From WS-2 sp036507005 (GTDB taxonomy: Bacteria > Eisenbacteria > RBG-16-71-46): DNA of 64,000 nt. A program made the translations under genes and the position numbers. The DNA lies in contig DASXQT010000010.1 in assembly GCA_036507005.1 (NCBI GenBank), positions 1 to 64,000 on the forward strand. The letters run 5' to 3'. Every line of letters starts with the position of its first letter. The first letter of the stretch is position 1. Below are positions 51,579 to 61,317 of this stretch, piece by piece. The notes below the pieces were generated by a model. It had not been told where the DNA came from. It worked only from the letters and a program-made list of their open reading frames with translations, and searched no databases.

Positions 51579-52262
51579 TCACCAATACAAGCTGAGCCCC
51601 AGCGTGTACGTCATCAGGTTCCCGCCGATGTGCGCCGCGACCACGCGCGCGTACTCGGCCTCGAGGCCCAGTCCCAGCGACTGCCGTATCCTGAAGTCGT
51701 AACCCGCGGCCGCGGTGGCGGCGAACCCGGCGTCCTGTTGCCATACCCCTCCGGAGCCGGCGGGCGCGAGGGTCTCCACCCGCTCCTCGCACACTCCGCC
51801 GCCGCCGCGCACGTAGAAATGGCGCGCGCTTGGGTACGCCGTGGCGGTCGCGGTGATGATCTCGAGCCGGCGGTCGAGGCCCGACTGCGAACCAGTCCAG
51901 CCCCTGGCCTGGAACCCCGCGAGCACGCCGGGCGCCACAACGTGTCCGACACGAAACTGCGTCATGGTTCCGGACTTGCGGCCGAGCGGATCGCCTTCCA
52001 TGTCCAGGCTGCCGGCGCCCATGTTCAGGCCCAGCACCCAGGCGCTCGGCTTCAGCGGCGTGCGCTCCTTCGGGGCTTTCGGCGCCTTCGCGACCTTGGG
52101 TGCCTTCTCGGCTTTCGGCGCCTTGGGCGGCTTCGGCGCCTTCTCGTGCTTCTCGGCCGCGGGCTTCGACTCTTTCGGGGTCTTCGACTTTGCCGCCGCC
52201 GGCGAAGGAAGCGCGAGGGCGGCGCACAGGAGGAGCAGCAGGGGCAGCGGAATGCGCTTCAT
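51579..52262 (-). CDS. Outer-membrane barrel protein with Lys/Ala/Pro-rich linker
   Basis: A 227-residue exported protein; ATG 52262 has GGAGA at good distance. The signal peptide (MKRIPLPLLLLLCAALALPS) is followed by about 45 residues rich in EKAPK/KAPK repeats and then a beta-barrel-like domain: AWVLGLNMGAGSLDMEG, HFYVRGGGGVCEERV, GFAATAAAGYDFRIRQSLGL, and the end LMTYTLGLSLYW with an aromatic last residue. This fits an outer-membrane beta-barrel (OmpW/OmpA-like). The basic linker could contact peptidoglycan or polyanions. It borders the tRNA relic. Confidence 0.72.
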   Translation of the reverse strand: MKRIPLPLLLLLCAALALPSPAAAKSKTPKESKPAAEKHEKAPKPPKAPKAEKAPKVAKAPKAPKERTPLKPSAWVLGLNMGAGSLDMEGDPLGRKSGTMTQFRVGHVVAPGVLAGFQARGWTGSQSGLDRRLEIITATATAYPSARHFYVRGGGGVCEERVETLAPAGSGGVWQQDAGFAATAAAGYDFRIRQSLGLGLEAEYARVVAAHIGGNLMTYTLGLSLYW

Positions 52263-52395
52263 CGGATTCTCCATGGATCGACGATGCCGTGCGCGGCCGG
52301 CCGTGGATGCGATAGGATGCGCCGTCCGCCAGTGGTCCGGGAACGTTAGCCCGTGCGGCCCGAGACCTCAAGAAGCCACCGGCCGAGCGCTCCCC

Positions 52396-53775
52396 ATGCA
52401 CGATCTCACCACCGGCTCCGTCTCCCGTCACCTGCTCAAGACCACCAGCTTCATGCTGGTGACCATGCTTCTCCAGACCCTCTACTACCTGGTCGACCTC
52501 TACTGGGTGGGCCGGCTCGGCAAGGAGGCGGTGGCGGCGGTCGGCGTGAGCGGCAACCTGATGTTCCTGGTGCTCGCGCTCTCGCAGATGCTGGGGGTCG
52601 GGACCACCACGCTGGTCTCCCACGCCGCCGGCCGCAAGCAGCACGAGCGCGCGCTGCTCGTCTTCAACCAGGCGCTGGTGCTCGCCACGATCTCGGGCGT
52701 CCTGTTCTTCCTGCTCGCGATCGCGCTGCGCATGCCGTACGTGCACGCCCTGAGCGCCGACACGGAGTCGGCGGGGCTCGCGGCCGACTACCTCAAGTGG
52801 TTCCTGCCGGCGATGGCGCTCCAGTTCCCGATGGTCGCGATGAGCGCGGCGCTGCGCGGCACGGGGAACTTCAAGCCCGGCGTGGTCGTCCAGGCGGCGA
52901 CGGTGATCCTCAACATGATCCTCGCGCCGATCCTGATCTTTGGCTGGTTCACGCACCGCCCGCTGGGGGTGGCGGGCGCGGCGCTGGCCACGCTGATCGC
53001 GATCACGGTCGGCTCGCTGTGGCTCACCCTCTACTTCCGGCCGAAGGACGCCTATCTCCGCTTCGTGCCCGCCGACTTCCGGCCCGACGTCGGCCTGTGG
53101 GGGAGCCTGCTCAAGATCGGCCTGCCCGCCGGGGCCGAGTTCGCGTTGATGGCGGTCTACCTCTTCGCGGTCTACATCCTGAGCCGGCCGTTCGGCGCCG
53201 CGGCGCAGGCGGGCTTCGGCATCGGCATGCGCATCCTGCAGGCGGGGTTCATGCCGGTAGTAGCGCTCGGGTTCTCGGTCGCCCCGGTCGCGGGCCAGAA
53301 CTTCGGCGCGCGCCGCCCCGAGCGCGTGCGCGAGACCTTCCGCTCCGCGATCCTCATGTCGGTGGGCGCGATGCTGGTCTTCGGGGCGCTCTGCCAAATC
53401 GCGCCCGCGGCCATGATCCGGTTCTTCTCGCCCGACCCCGAGGTGATCGGGGTGGGCGAGGAGTACCTGCGGATCGTCTCCTTCAACTTCGTGGCCTCGG
53501 GCGTCGTGTTCGTGTGCTCGAGCACGTTCCAGGCGATGGGCAACACGATCCCGTCGCTGATGACCTCGCTGGCGCGTGTCACGGTGGTCATCGTGCCGGC
53601 GTTCCTGCTCTCACGGGTCCCGGGCTTCGCGCTGCGCTGGGTCTGGTACCTGACCGTGGTCTCGGTCGCGCTCCAGATGACGCTGAGCCTGCTGCTCGTG
53701 CGCCTCGAGTTCAGGAAGCGGCTGGCGTTCGAGCCCGTGCCCCAGCCGGCCCCCGCGCCCGCGCCCGCGAGCTGA
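52396..53775 (+). CDS. MATE-family multidrug/organic cation transporter
   Basis: A 459-residue protein with twelve hydrophobic helices in two related halves. The first half has MLLQTLYYLVDLYWVGRLGK and VGVSGNLMFLVLAL, the second GAAAQAGFGIGMRILQAGFM with the conserved FSVAPVAGQNFGA of the MatE family. It exports drugs or metabolites by Na+ or H+ antiport; the cargo is unknown. The C terminus is a short Pro/Ala tail. It is convergent with the TPR gene at 53819, with a hairpin between. Confidence 0.93.
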   Translation: MHDLTTGSVSRHLLKTTSFMLVTMLLQTLYYLVDLYWVGRLGKEAVAAVGVSGNLMFLVLALSQMLGVGTTTLVSHAAGRKQHERALLVFNQALVLATISGVLFFLLAIALRMPYVHALSADTESAGLAADYLKWFLPAMALQFPMVAMSAALRGTGNFKPGVVVQAATVILNMILAPILIFGWFTHRPLGVAGAALATLIAITVGSLWLTLYFRPKDAYLRFVPADFRPDVGLWGSLLKIGLPAGAEFALMAVYLFAVYILSRPFGAAAQAGFGIGMRILQAGFMPVVALGFSVAPVAGQNFGARRPERVRETFRSAILMSVGAMLVFGALCQIAPAAMIRFFSPDPEVIGVGEEYLRIVSFNFVASGVVFVCSSTFQAMGNTIPSLMTSLARVTVVIVPAFLLSRVPGFALRWVWYLTVVSVALQMTLSLLLVRLEFRKRLAFEPVPQPAPAPAPAS

Positions 53776-53792
53776 TCCACAGCGCGGGCGTC

Positions 53793-53814
53793 GCGGGCGG
53801 GCGCCGCCGCCCGC
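53793..53814. terminator. Hairpin between convergent genes
   Basis: gcgggcgg (53793-53800) pairs with ccgcccgc (53807-53814) around six bases. It lies exactly between the two stop codons; no T run. Confidence 0.4.
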
Positions 53815-53818
53815 CGCG

Positions 53819-54574
53819 TCAGCGCGGCTCGAGCCGCGCGGCGAGGCTCTGCGCCCAGCGACTGCGGCCGTCGGCGCGCAGGTACTCGCGCGCCCAGCGC
53901 TCGGCCTCGGCGCGGCGGCCGAGGCGCTCGAGGAGCGTGGCGCGGTCGTAGAGCGCGTGCAGGTGCACCGGGTCGCCGGCTGCGACCGCCGCGAACTGGG
54001 CGACCGCCTGCAGCCGCAACGCGCGCTGCTCGAGCAGGTCCGCATCGCCCTCGGCGCGCAGCGCGAGCGCGACGCCGAGGCCCAGGCGCGCTTCCCCGAA
54101 GTGCGGCGCCAGCACCACCGCGCGGCGGTAGCGGCGCTCGGCGTGCACGTACATGTGCCGCGCCAGGTTGAGGTGGGCGCGCGCGGTGAGGATGCGGGCG
54201 TCCGCCGGGCTGCGGGCCTGGGCGCGCGCCAGCAGCTCCTGGGCCTCGGCCGCGGCCGCCGGGTCCGGCTGCGCGATCCCGGGCTCGGCCTCGCCGGTCA
54301 GCTCGGAGCGGAAGCGCAGCTCGCCCAGCCCGATCGGCCTCTGGCCGCGGATCCGCGCGAAGGCGGCCTGCACGTCGGCATCCCCGGGGATCCCGGCGAC
54401 GGTGCGCGGCGGGGCGAGGAGCGAGATTGCCGCCACCGCCCCGAGCCCGAGCATCATCGCGGCGAACACCAACAGCGGCACGAACCGCCAGCGCAACCGG
54501 TGCTCGATCTCCTCGAGGGTGCGCGGCGGGGCCTGGACGCGTGCAGGTTCCGGGCCGGGGCTCACGGCGCGCAT
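53819..54574 (-). CDS. Membrane-anchored TPR-like protein
   Basis: A 251-residue protein from ATG 54574 (GTG 54601 is possible). A basic cytoplasmic N terminus is followed by one membrane helix (FVPLLVFAAMMLGLGAVAAISLL) and then helical repeats: ARSPADARILTARAHLNLARH, AERRYRRAVVLAPHFGEARLGLG, LRLQAVAQFAAVAAGDPVHLHAL and DRATLLERLGRRAEAERWAREY. It is probably a scaffold. It is divergent from the nuclease/ATPase operon at 54717. Confidence 0.75.
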   Translation of the reverse strand: MRAVSPGPEPARVQAPPRTLEEIEHRLRWRFVPLLVFAAMMLGLGAVAAISLLAPPRTVAGIPGDADVQAAFARIRGQRPIGLGELRFRSELTGEAEPGIAQPDPAAAAEAQELLARAQARSPADARILTARAHLNLARHMYVHAERRYRRAVVLAPHFGEARLGLGVALALRAEGDADLLEQRALRLQAVAQFAAVAAGDPVHLHALYDRATLLERLGRRAEAERWAREYLRADGRSRWAQSLAARLEPR

Positions 54575-54605
54575 CCTATCCGCGGCCGCCGCACCCCACA
54601 ACTCT

Positions 54606-54634
54606 TTGCCGGACTAAAGGCTTGCTGCTATTTT
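54606..54634 (+). promoter_or_regulatory. Promoter of the SbcD/SbcC-like operon
   Basis: TTGCCG (54606-54611), 17 bases, TATTTT (54629-54634) in a low-GC patch, about 80 bases before ATG 54717. Confidence 0.55.
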
Positions 54635-54716
54635 GCCGATGATTTGACGAAGCTCGGTGCGGTGCCGGCTTCTGCCCCGGCCCGACCGGGACCTTCGTCC
54701 GGGAGTTCCTCTCGAC

Positions 54717-55991
54717 ATGGCAGTCGTCCGCTTCCTCCAGGTCTCCGACCTCCATCTCGGCCGCCCGTTCGGCTGGCTCTCGCCCGAGCGCCGGGCGGAG
54801 CGGCGCGCCGACCAGCGCCGCGCTCTCGAGCAGGCGGTGCGCGAAGCCATCGAGCGCGGCACCCACGCCATCCTCCTCCCCGGCGACCTGTTCGACGTCG
54901 AGGGCGCGGACGCGGCGACCATGGCGTTCGCGCTCAACGTGTTCGGCATCTCGGGCTGTCCCCCGGTGTTCATCGCCCCCGGCAACCACGATCCGTGGTC
55001 CGAGGCGAGCCACCTGTGGAGCCCGCGCCTCCTCAAGGCGCGCGGCTGGGCATGGCCCCCGCACGTGCACGTCTTCACCACCCCGGGCTGGACCGGGAAG
55101 CGCCTGCCGGGGCTCCCGGCGGTGCGCATCTGGGGGCGCGCCTTCACCTCGCACGCCCAATCGAGCGAGCGGCCGCTGCGCGAGGGCTCGGTGATCCTCG
55201 CGGACTCGGCCGACGCCATGGGGCTCGAGGTCGCGGTCTTCCACGGCTCGCGCGAGGGCCTGTGCCCGCCGGGGCAGACGGTGACCGCGCCGTTCTCGGA
55301 CCGCGAGCTGACGAACTCGCCGTTCGGCTACCACGCGGTCGGGCACTACCACGTGCCATCGACCATCGAGCAAAGAGCCGCCGAGACGAGCGTCTCGACC
55401 TCGGGACGGGGCGTGGCCGGCGCCGCCTCGGCCGGCGTCCGCATGGCGTACGCGGGCTCGGCGATCGCGCTCGACACGGGGGAGACCGGCGTCCACGGCG
55501 CGCTCGAGGTGCGGGTCGAGTACGAGCTGCGCCAGCCCCTGATCGAGATCCGGCCCGTCGAGCTCGACCCGCGCCGCGTGCACGCGCTCGAGGCCGACGT
55601 GACCGGAGCGGCGAGCGCCGAGCAGGTGGACGCGCGCGTCCAGCGCGCGATGGAGGAGGCGGGCGTGACCGAGCGCGACATCGTGACCGTGCGCCTCACC
55701 GGGCGGCTGGTGCACGGCGTGCGCTACGCCGGCCCCGGCGTAGCACTCAGGCCCCATGCGTTCCACCTGCGGGTGGACCTGCGCGCGGTGCGGCCGGACT
55801 ACGACCTCGACGCCTACCGGCGGGCCGATCCCACCACCACCGAGGAGCGGTTCGCGGCCACCCTGCTCGCGAACCTCGAGGCCGAGCCGGATCCCGAGAA
55901 GCGGGCGCTGCTCGAGAGCGCCCTCTACTACGGGCTCGACGCGTTCCGGCTGCGCGAGGTGGTCCCGGGCTACGAGGAGCTGGGGGCGTGA
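54717..55991 (+). CDS. SbcD/YhaO-like DNA exonuclease (metallophosphoesterase)
   Basis: A 424-residue calcineurin-like phosphoesterase of the Mre11/SbcD/YhaO group. Metal-binding motifs in order: D11LH13LG, LLPGDLFD, APGNHDPW, VAVFHGSREG and VGHYHVPS. The C-terminal cap includes PLIEIRPVELDPRRVHALEA. These enzymes process DNA ends together with an SMC-like ATPase; the next gene is that ATPase and overlaps this stop by four bases (GTGA). It is likely a repair or genome-maintenance pair. Confidence 0.9.
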   Translation: MAVVRFLQVSDLHLGRPFGWLSPERRAERRADQRRALEQAVREAIERGTHAILLPGDLFDVEGADAATMAFALNVFGISGCPPVFIAPGNHDPWSEASHLWSPRLLKARGWAWPPHVHVFTTPGWTGKRLPGLPAVRIWGRAFTSHAQSSERPLREGSVILADSADAMGLEVAVFHGSREGLCPPGQTVTAPFSDRELTNSPFGYHAVGHYHVPSTIEQRAAETSVSTSGRGVAGAASAGVRMAYAGSAIALDTGETGVHGALEVRVEYELRQPLIEIRPVELDPRRVHALEADVTGAASAEQVDARVQRAMEEAGVTERDIVTVRLTGRLVHGVRYAGPGVALRPHAFHLRVDLRAVRPDYDLDAYRRADPTTTEERFAATLLANLEAEPDPEKRALLESALYYGLDAFRLREVVPGYEELGA

Positions 55992-58906
55992 AGATCCACG
56001 CGCTCAAGGCCGACGGGTTCGGTGCGCTGCGCGGCGAGTTCCGCTTCGATCCCTCGCGCCTGAACCTGGTGGTGGGCGAGAACGAGCGCGGCAAGTCCAC
56101 GCTGCTCGCCGCCGTGACCGCGGCCCTCTACGGGCTCGAGGTCGACCGCCGCAGCCATCGCGTGCTCACCCCGGCCGAGCGCTGGCGCCCGTGGGACGGC
56201 GGCGCCTACCGCCTCGAGCTCGAGGTCGAGCACGCAGGCGAGCGCTACACCATCCGCCGCGACTTCGAGTCGGGCACGGTCGAGGTGTGGACCGCGGACG
56301 GGCAGGAGGTGTCCGAGCGCTTCCGCAGCGGCAAGGAATCGTGGCCGATCGGCCAGCACCTGTTCGGCCTCAACGTCTGGGAGTTCGAGAAGTGCGCCCT
56401 GGTGCGCCAGGGCGAGCTGGAGTCGGTGGTGCCCTCGGACGAGAAGGGGCGCCGCAGCTCGACGCTCCACGCGCGCCTCGAGAGCGCGGCCGACACCTCG
56501 GTCGGGGACACCAACGCGGTCGAGGCCGCGCAGGTGCTCGAGGCGGCGGCCCAGGCCTACAACTGCGTGGAGCTCGGGAGCACGATGAGGGTCGAGACCG
56601 CGATCGCGCGGCTCGAGCAGAAGCGCCTGGCGCTCGAGGGCGAGATCCAGGCGCTGGAGCGCGACTTCGAGAAGCTCTCGGGCCCGTTCGACGACCTGGT
56701 GCGGCTCGGCGAGAAGGAGGACGGCGCGCGCGAGGCCCTGGCCCGCATCGACAGCGAGCGCCGCGAGACCCTGGCCGCCGACGTGCGGCGCAAGCTCGCC
56801 GACAACGACGAGCGCCGGCGCGAGCTGGACGAGCTGCGCGCCGAGGCCGCGAAGCTCGCCTCGGCCGCGAAGATGCCCACCAACGCCGAGGCCGAGCTGC
56901 GCGAGACCGTGGCGCGCCACGAGGAGGCGCAGCGCAATCTCGAGCAGCTCGAGACGCGGCGCGACGAGGAGCAGGCGCGCGAGCGCGGCAGCCTCGCGGC
57001 CGAGCTCGAGAGCCTCAAGGCGTACGCCTCGTGCGCGCCCGAGGACGCCGACCGGCTGGTGGCGATGGCGTCCGAGATCCGCCGCATCGCCGAGGAGGAC
57101 GGCCGGGCGCGCACCGCGGTGTTCGAGTTGCGCGACTCGCTGGCCGGCCAGGGCCACGTCCCGGAGCGCCTCCAGTTCCTGAGCGGGCGCTTCCGCACGC
57201 TGCCCGAGGCCAAGCAGAAGCTGCTGCGCGGGCAGTTCGACATGCAGCTCCAGTTCCAGACCGAGGTCGCGGAGCTCGAGAAGGCCCGCACCGAGAGCAC
57301 CGAGGCGCTGCGCGAGATCGAGGCGATGCGCAACGCCCGCCGCAGCCCGGGCTGGCTGCTGCTGGCGTTCGGCCTGGGCTCGACGATCGCCGGCATCGTG
57401 CTGCTCGGGCTCCGGCTCCAGCCCGCGGTGTGGATCTCGCTGCTCGCGAGCGGCAGCGTCGTGCTCGGCACCGGCATCTGGCTGCTCAAGACCGGCGCCA
57501 ACCTGCGCGAGGCCGATCGCGAGAACGCGTTGAGCCGCCTGGGCGACGCGCAGCGCCGGCTCAACCAGATCCGCATCCAGCGCACCGAGAGCGAGAAGAC
57601 GCTCAACGAAACCTCGCGCGCCCTCGGCTATCGCGACGCGATCGAGCTGATCCGCGACTGGAACGAGTACGTGCGCCTCACCGAGGAGAGCACGCCGGTG
57701 ATGCGGGCCCAGGAGACGCTCGCCACCCTCGAGACGCAGCGCAAGCAGGTGCTGCAGGACGCGGGCGCGCTGCTCGCGCGCGCCGGCGGCGGGACGCCCG
57801 ACCCCGCCCACCTCGAGCGCGCCGCGGCCGGCATCCGCCACCACCTCGCGGTGCGCCAGCGCCTCGCGGAGATGGAGAAGAGCTGGGGATGGATCGACCA
57901 GGAGAAGGGCGCCAACCAGGGCGCCGCCGCCGGGCTCAAGGAGCGCGCGATCCGCATCCTCCAGTCCGCCGGGATCACCTACGACGCCGCGCGCGGCTGG
58001 CCCGAGCACATCGCCGAGCTGAGCCAGCGCTCGCGCGGGCGCTCGCGCCACACCACGCTGGTCGACGAGCTGATCCCGCAGGCCCAGCGCCGGCTGCTGC
58101 CCGAGCCGACCGTCGAGGAGCTGAAGAGCCAGCTCGACCTCCTGCTCGCCGAGCGCGGCAAGGGCATCGCCCCGGCCAAGGGCGCGGCTCCGCCGGCGGC
58201 GCGCGCGCAGGCCGAGATCGAGGTCGAGACCCGCAAGAATCGCGAGGAGCTGGAGGAGCTGCAGCGCAAGCGCTCCGACCTCAGGCTCCAGGTCGAGGAG
58301 GCGTGGCGCAAGCACCACGCCGAGCACCCGGAGAAGGTCGCCGAGCTCGAGCGCGTGGGCCGGGCCCTCGAGCGCGCGCGGCGCTTCAAGCACGCGATCG
58401 AGATCGCGCGCGAGACGATCCAGCGCGTGGCGCACGAGACCCACCGGCGCTGGGCCGAGTACCTGAACCAGCGCGTCACCCGGATCCTCGCCGACCTCGG
58501 CGCGCAGGTCGAGGAGCTGCGCTTCGGCGAGGACCTCGACTTCTCGGTGCGCTTCGCGAACAGCCAGCCCGCGACGCGCGCGCGCGCCATGCTCCAGCTC
58601 TCGACCGGGGCGCGGGACCAGCTCTACCTGGCGCTGCGTCTCGCGATCAGCGAGTACCTGTCGCGCGGTGCCGACCCGCTGCCGCTGCTCGTGGACGACG
58701 CCTTCGCCACCAGCGACGACGAGCGCGCGCGCGAGGGCATGCGGCTCATGCTCGAGCACCTGTCGAAGAGCCACCAGATCATCTTCGTGACCTGCCACCG
58801 CCAGCGCTACGTGGGCTTCGCCGAGCAGGACGCGGCGCTCTACGGCGAGCGCGTCCACTGGCTGGATCCGGTCGCCACCTCGGGCGTGGCGCCGGAGCAG
58901 GGGTAG
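55988..58906 (+). CDS. SbcC/YhaN-like SMC-type ATPase with two membrane helices
   Basis: A 972-residue protein. The Walker A (G30ENERGKST38) is near the N terminus and the signature and Walker B motifs near the C terminus (LQLSTGARDQLYLALRLA, LPLLVDDAFATSDDER), with long coiled coils between, as in Rad50/SbcC. In the middle of the coil, residues about 452-500, two hydrophobic helices (GWLLLAFGLGSTIAGIVLL and WISLLASGSVVLGTGIWLL) replace the zinc hook, as in Bacillus YhaN. The head domains should therefore work on the cytoplasmic face of the membrane with the upstream nuclease. The start is GTG 55988, coupled to the nuclease stop. Confidence 0.9.
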   Translation: MKIHALKADGFGALRGEFRFDPSRLNLVVGENERGKSTLLAAVTAALYGLEVDRRSHRVLTPAERWRPWDGGAYRLELEVEHAGERYTIRRDFESGTVEVWTADGQEVSERFRSGKESWPIGQHLFGLNVWEFEKCALVRQGELESVVPSDEKGRRSSTLHARLESAADTSVGDTNAVEAAQVLEAAAQAYNCVELGSTMRVETAIARLEQKRLALEGEIQALERDFEKLSGPFDDLVRLGEKEDGAREALARIDSERRETLAADVRRKLADNDERRRELDELRAEAAKLASAAKMPTNAEAELRETVARHEEAQRNLEQLETRRDEEQARERGSLAAELESLKAYASCAPEDADRLVAMASEIRRIAEEDGRARTAVFELRDSLAGQGHVPERLQFLSGRFRTLPEAKQKLLRGQFDMQLQFQTEVAELEKARTESTEALREIEAMRNARRSPGWLLLAFGLGSTIAGIVLLGLRLQPAVWISLLASGSVVLGTGIWLLKTGANLREADRENALSRLGDAQRRLNQIRIQRTESEKTLNETSRALGYRDAIELIRDWNEYVRLTEESTPVMRAQETLATLETQRKQVLQDAGALLARAGGGTPDPAHLERAAAGIRHHLAVRQRLAEMEKSWGWIDQEKGANQGAAAGLKERAIRILQSAGITYDAARGWPEHIAELSQRSRGRSRHTTLVDELIPQAQRRLLPEPTVEELKSQLDLLLAERGKGIAPAKGAAPPAARAQAEIEVETRKNREELEELQRKRSDLRLQVEEAWRKHHAEHPEKVAELERVGRALERARRFKHAIEIARETIQRVAHETHRRWAEYLNQRVTRILADLGAQVEELRFGEDLDFSVRFANSQPATRARAMLQLSTGARDQLYLALRLAISEYLSRGADPLPLLVDDAFATSDDERAREGMRLMLEHLSKSHQIIFVTCHRQRYVGFAEQDAALYGERVHWLDPVATSGVAPEQG

Positions 58907-59045
58907 GGCAGGCGCGTTCTCGGCAAGGCCGCCGGAGCGGGACTTGCCCGCCAGCAGCACTCACGCCCACACCGGTCCGTCTTTCTTCATGGTGCCCCGC
59001 CCGGGTAGACTGCGCGCCCCACGCGATCCCATGTGGAGGAGAACC

Positions 59046-61241
59046 ATGCGCGCACGCTGGATCCCCGGCTTCTGGTTGCTCGCCGCCCTCATCGTGGCGC
59101 CCGCGCCCTGCGCGAGCGCGGCCGCCACCGGCGCCGACGCCATCTCGGGCTTCCGCGCCGCCGACGCCGCGACCGAGCGCGCGCGCGAGGCGACGCTCGC
59201 GGCCTCGATCCGGCCCGACACGCTGCGCCGCCACCTGCGGGTGCTGAGCGAGGTGCCGCACGTGGCGGGGACACCCGCCGACCTCGCCACCGCCGAGTAC
59301 GTGCGCGGGCGGCTCGCTGTCTACGGCTGGGACGCCCGGATCGAGCCGGTCCCGGTCTACCTCAACTACCCGACGGTGTCGCGACTCGCGCTGGTCGAGC
59401 CGTTCGATCAGGCGCTCGCCACGCGCGAGACCGGCCAGCCATGGGACAAGGACGCCTACGACGGCGCGGCCTTCGACGCGTTCCATGGCTACGGTGCTTC
59501 GGGGAACGTGACCGCCCCGGCGATCTACGCGAACTACGGCGAGGTGGACGACCTGAAGAAGCTCGCCGAGCTCGGCATCGACGTGCGCGGCGCGATCGTG
59601 CTGGTGCGCTACGGCAAGATCTTCCGCGGGCTCAAGGTGCGCAACGCCGAGCGCGCCGGGGCCGCGGGCGTGGTGATCTTCAGCGACCCCGCGGACGACG
59701 GCTTTGCCAAGGGCGATCCCTACCCGCGCGGCCAGGGGCGCCCCGAGGACGCGATCCAGCGCGGCAGCGTGCAGTTCCTCTCCGAAGGCCCGGGCGATCC
59801 CACCACGCCCGGCTGGGGCTCGGCGGCGGGCGGCAAGCGCCTCAAGCCCTCCGAGGTGCGCGGCATCCCGAGGATCCCCTCGCTCCCGATCGCATGGGGC
59901 GAGGCGAAGAAGATCCTCGAAGCGCTCGAAGGCCCGGTGGTCCCCGCCGGCTGGCAGGGCGGGCTCCCGCTCACCTACCACGTCGGCCCCGGGCCCGCGA
60001 AGCTCCACCTCGAGACCGCGCACGACTACGCGGTGCGCCCGATCTGGAACGTGATCGCGACCTTGAAGGGGCGCGAGGCGCCCGACCAGTGGGTGATGTG
60101 CGGCAACCACCGCGACGCGTGGACCTACGGGGCGGTCGATCCCAACAGCGGGACCACGACGATGCTCGAGATGGCGCGCGCGATCGGCGCGCTCGCGAAG
60201 AGCGGGTGGCGCCCGCGGCGGACGATCGTGCTGGGCTCGTGGGACGGGGAGGAGTACGGGCTTCTGGGCTCGACCGAGTGGGGCGAGGGGCACGCCGAGG
60301 AGCTGGCGAAGAAGGCGGTCGCCTACCTCAACGTGGACGTGGCCGTGATCGGGCGGGATTTCGGCGCCTCGGGCGGCCACGCGCTGCGTGATGCGCTGGC
60401 GGAGGCGCTCGCCGATGTGCGCGACCCCGGCAAGGGCGTGAGCCTGATGAAGTCGTGGAGCGACCGGGGCGAGGGCGACCAGCGCGCCGAGTGGGCCCGC
60501 AAGAACCGCGAGCGGCGCTGGCGCGGCGAGCCCGAGCGCGCCTTCGAGATGGACGTCACTCCGCTCGGCAGCGGCTCCGACTTCACCTGTCTCGTGGACC
60601 ACCTCGGGGTGCCCGCGCTCGACTTCGGCTTCGGCGGGCTCAACGGCATCTACCACTCGCTCTACGACGACTTCGAGTTCGTGGACCGCGTGCTCGACCC
60701 CGGCTTCGCGGTCCACTCCACGATGGTGGACCTGTGGTCGCGGCTCACGCTCAGGCTGGCCGAGGCCGAGGCGGTCCCGCTCCACTACTCGCGCACCGCG
60801 CAGTTCGTGCTGGACGAGATCCAGTCGCTCGAGGAGCGCGCCGACGACGCCAACGCCGGGATCGCGGACAGCCTGAAGCTCAGGGCCGACCTCGCGCCGC
60901 TGCGCGCCGCGGCCACCCGGCTGCGCGACGCGGCACGCGCGCTCGAAACGCGTACGGCGGCGGCGCTCGGCGGCGGCGCGTGGCCGGGCGGGAGCGCCGC
61001 GGCGCTCAACTCCGCGCTGATCGGCGTGGAGCGCGCCTTCCTCGGCGCCGGGCTTCCGGGCCGGCCGTGGTTCCGCCACGAGATCTACGCTCCGGGCCTC
61101 AACACCGGCTACGCCGGCACGCCGCTCCCGCGGCTCGCGCAGGCGGTGCTCGACAAGGACCCGAAGGCGTGGCGCGAAGGGGTGGCGCCGATCCGCGCCG
61201 CGCTCGAGCGCGCCGCCGCGGCGATCGAGGGCGTGAAATAG
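59046..61241 (+). CDS. Secreted M28B peptidase (glutamate carboxypeptidase II-like)
   Basis: A 731-residue exported peptidase; RBS GTGGAGGAG and signal peptide FWLLAALIVAPAPCASAAA. A PA domain (about 115-330; VRGAIVLVRYGKIFRGLKVR) is inserted before the zinc peptidase core, whose ligands are seen in GNHRDAW (His), DPNSGTTTMLE (Asp), SWDGEEYGLLGS (catalytic and ligand Glu), LNVDVAVIG (Asp) and GIYHSLYDDF (His). A C-terminal TFR-dimerisation-like helical domain follows. The order matches human PSMA/NAALADase and bacterial homologs, which trim acidic or other peptides; substrate unspecified. Confidence 0.93.
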   Translation: MRARWIPGFWLLAALIVAPAPCASAAATGADAISGFRAADAATERAREATLAASIRPDTLRRHLRVLSEVPHVAGTPADLATAEYVRGRLAVYGWDARIEPVPVYLNYPTVSRLALVEPFDQALATRETGQPWDKDAYDGAAFDAFHGYGASGNVTAPAIYANYGEVDDLKKLAELGIDVRGAIVLVRYGKIFRGLKVRNAERAGAAGVVIFSDPADDGFAKGDPYPRGQGRPEDAIQRGSVQFLSEGPGDPTTPGWGSAAGGKRLKPSEVRGIPRIPSLPIAWGEAKKILEALEGPVVPAGWQGGLPLTYHVGPGPAKLHLETAHDYAVRPIWNVIATLKGREAPDQWVMCGNHRDAWTYGAVDPNSGTTTMLEMARAIGALAKSGWRPRRTIVLGSWDGEEYGLLGSTEWGEGHAEELAKKAVAYLNVDVAVIGRDFGASGGHALRDALAEALADVRDPGKGVSLMKSWSDRGEGDQRAEWARKNRERRWRGEPERAFEMDVTPLGSGSDFTCLVDHLGVPALDFGFGGLNGIYHSLYDDFEFVDRVLDPGFAVHSTMVDLWSRLTLRLAEAEAVPLHYSRTAQFVLDEIQSLEERADDANAGIADSLKLRADLAPLRAAATRLRDAARALETRTAAALGGGAWPGGSAAALNSALIGVERAFLGAGLPGRPWFRHEIYAPGLNTGYAGTPLPRLAQAVLDKDPKAWREGVAPIRAALERAAAAIEGVK

Positions 61242-61317
61242 GCGCGGGCGGTGCGCCGCGCACGCGGCGGAACGAGCAGGCGCCGAAAGACATGCGCGCC
61301 GCGCCCGGAGAATTGAC

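Noticed and set aside
53957..55987. Upstream extension of the ATPase frame through the TPR and nuclease genes
   Set aside because: The region is already coded by genes with clear motifs. The ATPase homology begins at GTG 55988.
55970..58960. Open frame of nearly 1000 codons antisense to the YhaN-like ATPase
   Set aside because: Long antisense frames are expected at this GC content. Its product is Arg/Leu/Ala-rich with no motif, while the plus strand has Walker motifs and a known family.
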